The notes under the pieces are model-generated. The model was not told where the DNA came from. It saw nothing but the letters and a program-made list of their open reading frames with translations, and ran no database searches. Position numbers and translations under genes: made by a program. A stretch of DNA of 64,000 bases from Synanceia verrucosa (taxonomy: Eukaryota; Chordata; Actinopteri; Perciformes; Synanceiidae): assembly GCA_029721515.1 (NCBI GenBank), contig CM056565.1, positions 9,116,742 through 9,180,741 of the forward strand. Reading direction: 5' to 3'. Within the stretch, counting starts at the first letter, position 1. Every line of letters begins with the position of its first letter. Below, one piece after another: positions 61,915 through 64,000 of the stretch.

Positions 61915-64000
61915 GTAAGGACTGTTTTTGTTTTCTAATTGAAAAGTATTTTCCATCTCAATGTATTCATAGCTTTCCACAATTTAGTTATTCAGGAACA
62001 CTCCAGTGCTGTTCTCTTCTGAAAACATGCTTTCAGCAACATGTAGAGAGTCAAGGGTGAAATGAATTTCCATATGTGAAGACATTGTCTTTCCTCCTGC
62101 TGCCAAGCAGGCTTGTCATAGGGAGTCACTCTGGAAAACCCTGAGCAATGGATGGCCATTAAGTGCTGGCAGCAGAGTTCAAGGGGAGATAACATTACCG
62201 GTTTCATATGTCATTGTACATTCCTCATATAGCTCCTGAGGTGGTGTAATAGGTTGTTATGTTCCCCCAGTAGTATAATGGCTAAAAAAAAGACACGATT
62301 GGTTGGTAAACAGGTAATTGAAATGGACATTAAGTGTCCTAAACTTCCGCAAATTTGTCAGTGAATAGCGGTGAAAATATTTCATTTTTATTTAGTTTTC
62401 ACAAAGCAGGTTTTGTGTCTTAATATGCAACTTTACTAACTATCAATAGGAAAAAAAGAAAAATATTGAGTATCGCTTCGCTGACAGCATCGCAATATAT
62501 TGAACAGAACCCATTTCACGATACATATCACCATGTTCTTGCCAACAGACAGCCATACTAGAGCTGTGCGATATCACAATATATGTTGTAGTGCTTTATA
62601 AAAATGTCTACTGTAGGATATAAACCTCTGTTGTTTATATCATAACTTTAATGTGTAGTTACTTGGTTAGCTCTGTTGTTACTCTGGTTGTGGTTTAGAT
62701 ACTCCGTGTAAAATGCAACCCAAAGACAGAATGACCGCTGGATAATTCAAATGTATCATGAGAGTTCAAAACATGTTCATTGTATGAAGCATAGACATGA
62801 TGGTATGAAGGCTAATGTAACTGCAGCAACACTACTGCTTTGTGATAGCATGTTTACGTCGGCAGCAAGGACTCATTTGGAGGAGACAGAGGGAACGCAA
62901 TGGAAAGCGAAAATAACATTACATCAGAAAAAAAAAATACTGTGTTGTCTATATCATTATTGGGATATAAAATTAGCTTGCAAGATATAAATGTTGTCCA
63001 TATTGCACAGTTCTAAGCCATACCATCAAATATGGAGCATGAACTGAAGCAGCTGTTTGATTCACTGTGGTCAATCAGCTGATTCAATAAACCTGCTTCT
63101 AGAGGCCGGGCCCAGTGCAGCTTGGGATCATAAACTTAACAGGAACCAGGAGGTATGGTGTGCTCTGTCTCTGCATTAGCTACCAGTGTCTTTGAGGAGT
63201 GTCTGAAGTGTTGAGGCCTATGGGACTCTCCTGTGTATCTGAGGAGGTGTTTGAGGTGGGATCAGCTGAAACAGGAATGATGCACAAAAAACAATGGTGA
63301 CATTCAAAATTGTTGAGAAATCAAGGCCAAAAGCAGAAAAAGAACAAAACAGTTGTTTTTGTTTCTGTTCCAGTTCAATGATATTCTTTCAATCTGCAAA
63401 TAACAAGACTATTGTAAACAGGAAGCATGCGTTTGAGATGTAGTTTATTCTTATGTTAGTGGAGCAGTTTCACCCTCTGATGGTTGCATTCCAGGGTCAA
63501 AGAGGAAAGTCCTGACTTGTCTGTTAGACTTTGTTAATCATCGCGCTATTTTTAACCAAACACACCTTTTTTTTGACTATTTACTTGTCAGTCAAAAACA
63601 AATTAGCTTTTGCTCTCTTTTCAAGCAAGAGAGACATGCTTGTTAGACCTAAGTGTAAAAGAAAATGCTCTAAAACAATCTTTCATGTTTGTCATTGCTC
63701 ATTGGAGTGGTCTTTGGCAGTAAGTACAGAGAGGATTTATTTATGCCTCACCAAAAGTTCACTAAACAGTGCCATTAATGCTTGTAGCAACCTATGACTA
63801 GTCTGTGAGTGATTCAGCCAGTTTCTGTTTGGGATTATTTAGTCGTACCATGATTTCATACAGAGGGCTGATTGTGTGGACCATGTACCATCCATGTAGT
63901 TCCCATATTTAGATGTGCTCAGATCTGTGCTCCTATTGCCCCCCAACGCCATTTCAACCACATGTTTAAACAGTCGCACATGGGAGAGCACCAATGGTAG
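61915..64000 (+). other. vezf1: vezf1 intron 2 (continues past the window)
   Basis: Starts with GTAAGG after exon 2. Contains the hAT-type MITE. The exon completing zinc finger 4 (family PDHLSCH) was looked for and is not present up to the edge. Confidence 0.6.
62559..63015. mobile_element. hAT-type MITE with 8-bp target-site duplication
   Basis: The ends tagagctgtgcgatatc (62559 on) and atattgcacagttcta (to 63015) are inverted repeats. They are flanked by a perfect 8-bp duplication, agccatac, at 62551-62558 and 63016-63023. No coding capacity over 457 bp. An 8-bp duplication is diagnostic of hAT. Lies in the vezf1 intron after exon 2. Confidence 0.8.

Overview
The window is vertebrate genomic DNA, most likely from a teleost fish. 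It holds split genes with GT-AG introns, tRNA-derived SINEs, hAT- and Tc1-like short DNA transposons, a decayed L1-like LINE and many CA, AT and tetranucleotide microsatellites. There is nothing prokaryotic in it. I cannot name the species. I read the exon structures by hand, by comparing translated exons with recalled family proteins and checking that every exon length agrees with its splice phases.

Positions 1 to about 50,000, minus strand: unconventional myosin XVIIIA (myo18a). I placed 37 coding exons of the PDZ-containing alpha form (5,706 nt, 1,902 codons, all junctions in frame). They run from the start codon at 48911 down to the window edge, where the acidic C-terminal tail is cut. 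The order is KE-rich head, PDZ, degenerate motor, IQ motif, long coiled coil. A TATA-like site near 50,031 and a probable non-coding first exon lie upstream.

The 13.6 kb intron between alpha exon 1 (48003-48911) and exon 2 (34284-34371) is the most interesting part. It contains an independent start exon (41290-41412) and a series of candidate in-frame exons of 24, 723, 81, 72, 27 and 60 nt. All are bounded in phase 0 and all lead into exon 2. Together they would replace the PDZ head with a proline-rich head carrying four GFIP repeats, like the heart isoform Myo18A-gamma described in mouse. A perfect MEF2-type site lies about 106 bp upstream of its ATG.

Positions 51,158-52,279, minus strand: an intron-less connexin coding exon (373 aa). 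Positions 56,134 to the right edge, plus strand: vezf1, with exon 1 (11 codons), a 5 kb intron and the large zinc-finger exon 2. The next exon lies outside the window. MYO18A and VEZF1 are both on human chromosome 17, so their proximity here fits conserved linkage.

Mobile DNA fills much of the rest. There are two SINEs with target-site duplications (one nested in an older inverted-repeat transposon), three same-orientation copies of a roughly 0.5 kb element, a Tc1-like MITE with TA duplications plus a relative, a hAT-type MITE with a perfect 8-bp duplication, a large imperfect palindrome, and a 550-bp tetranucleotide array that seems to have grown from a LINE 3' tail.
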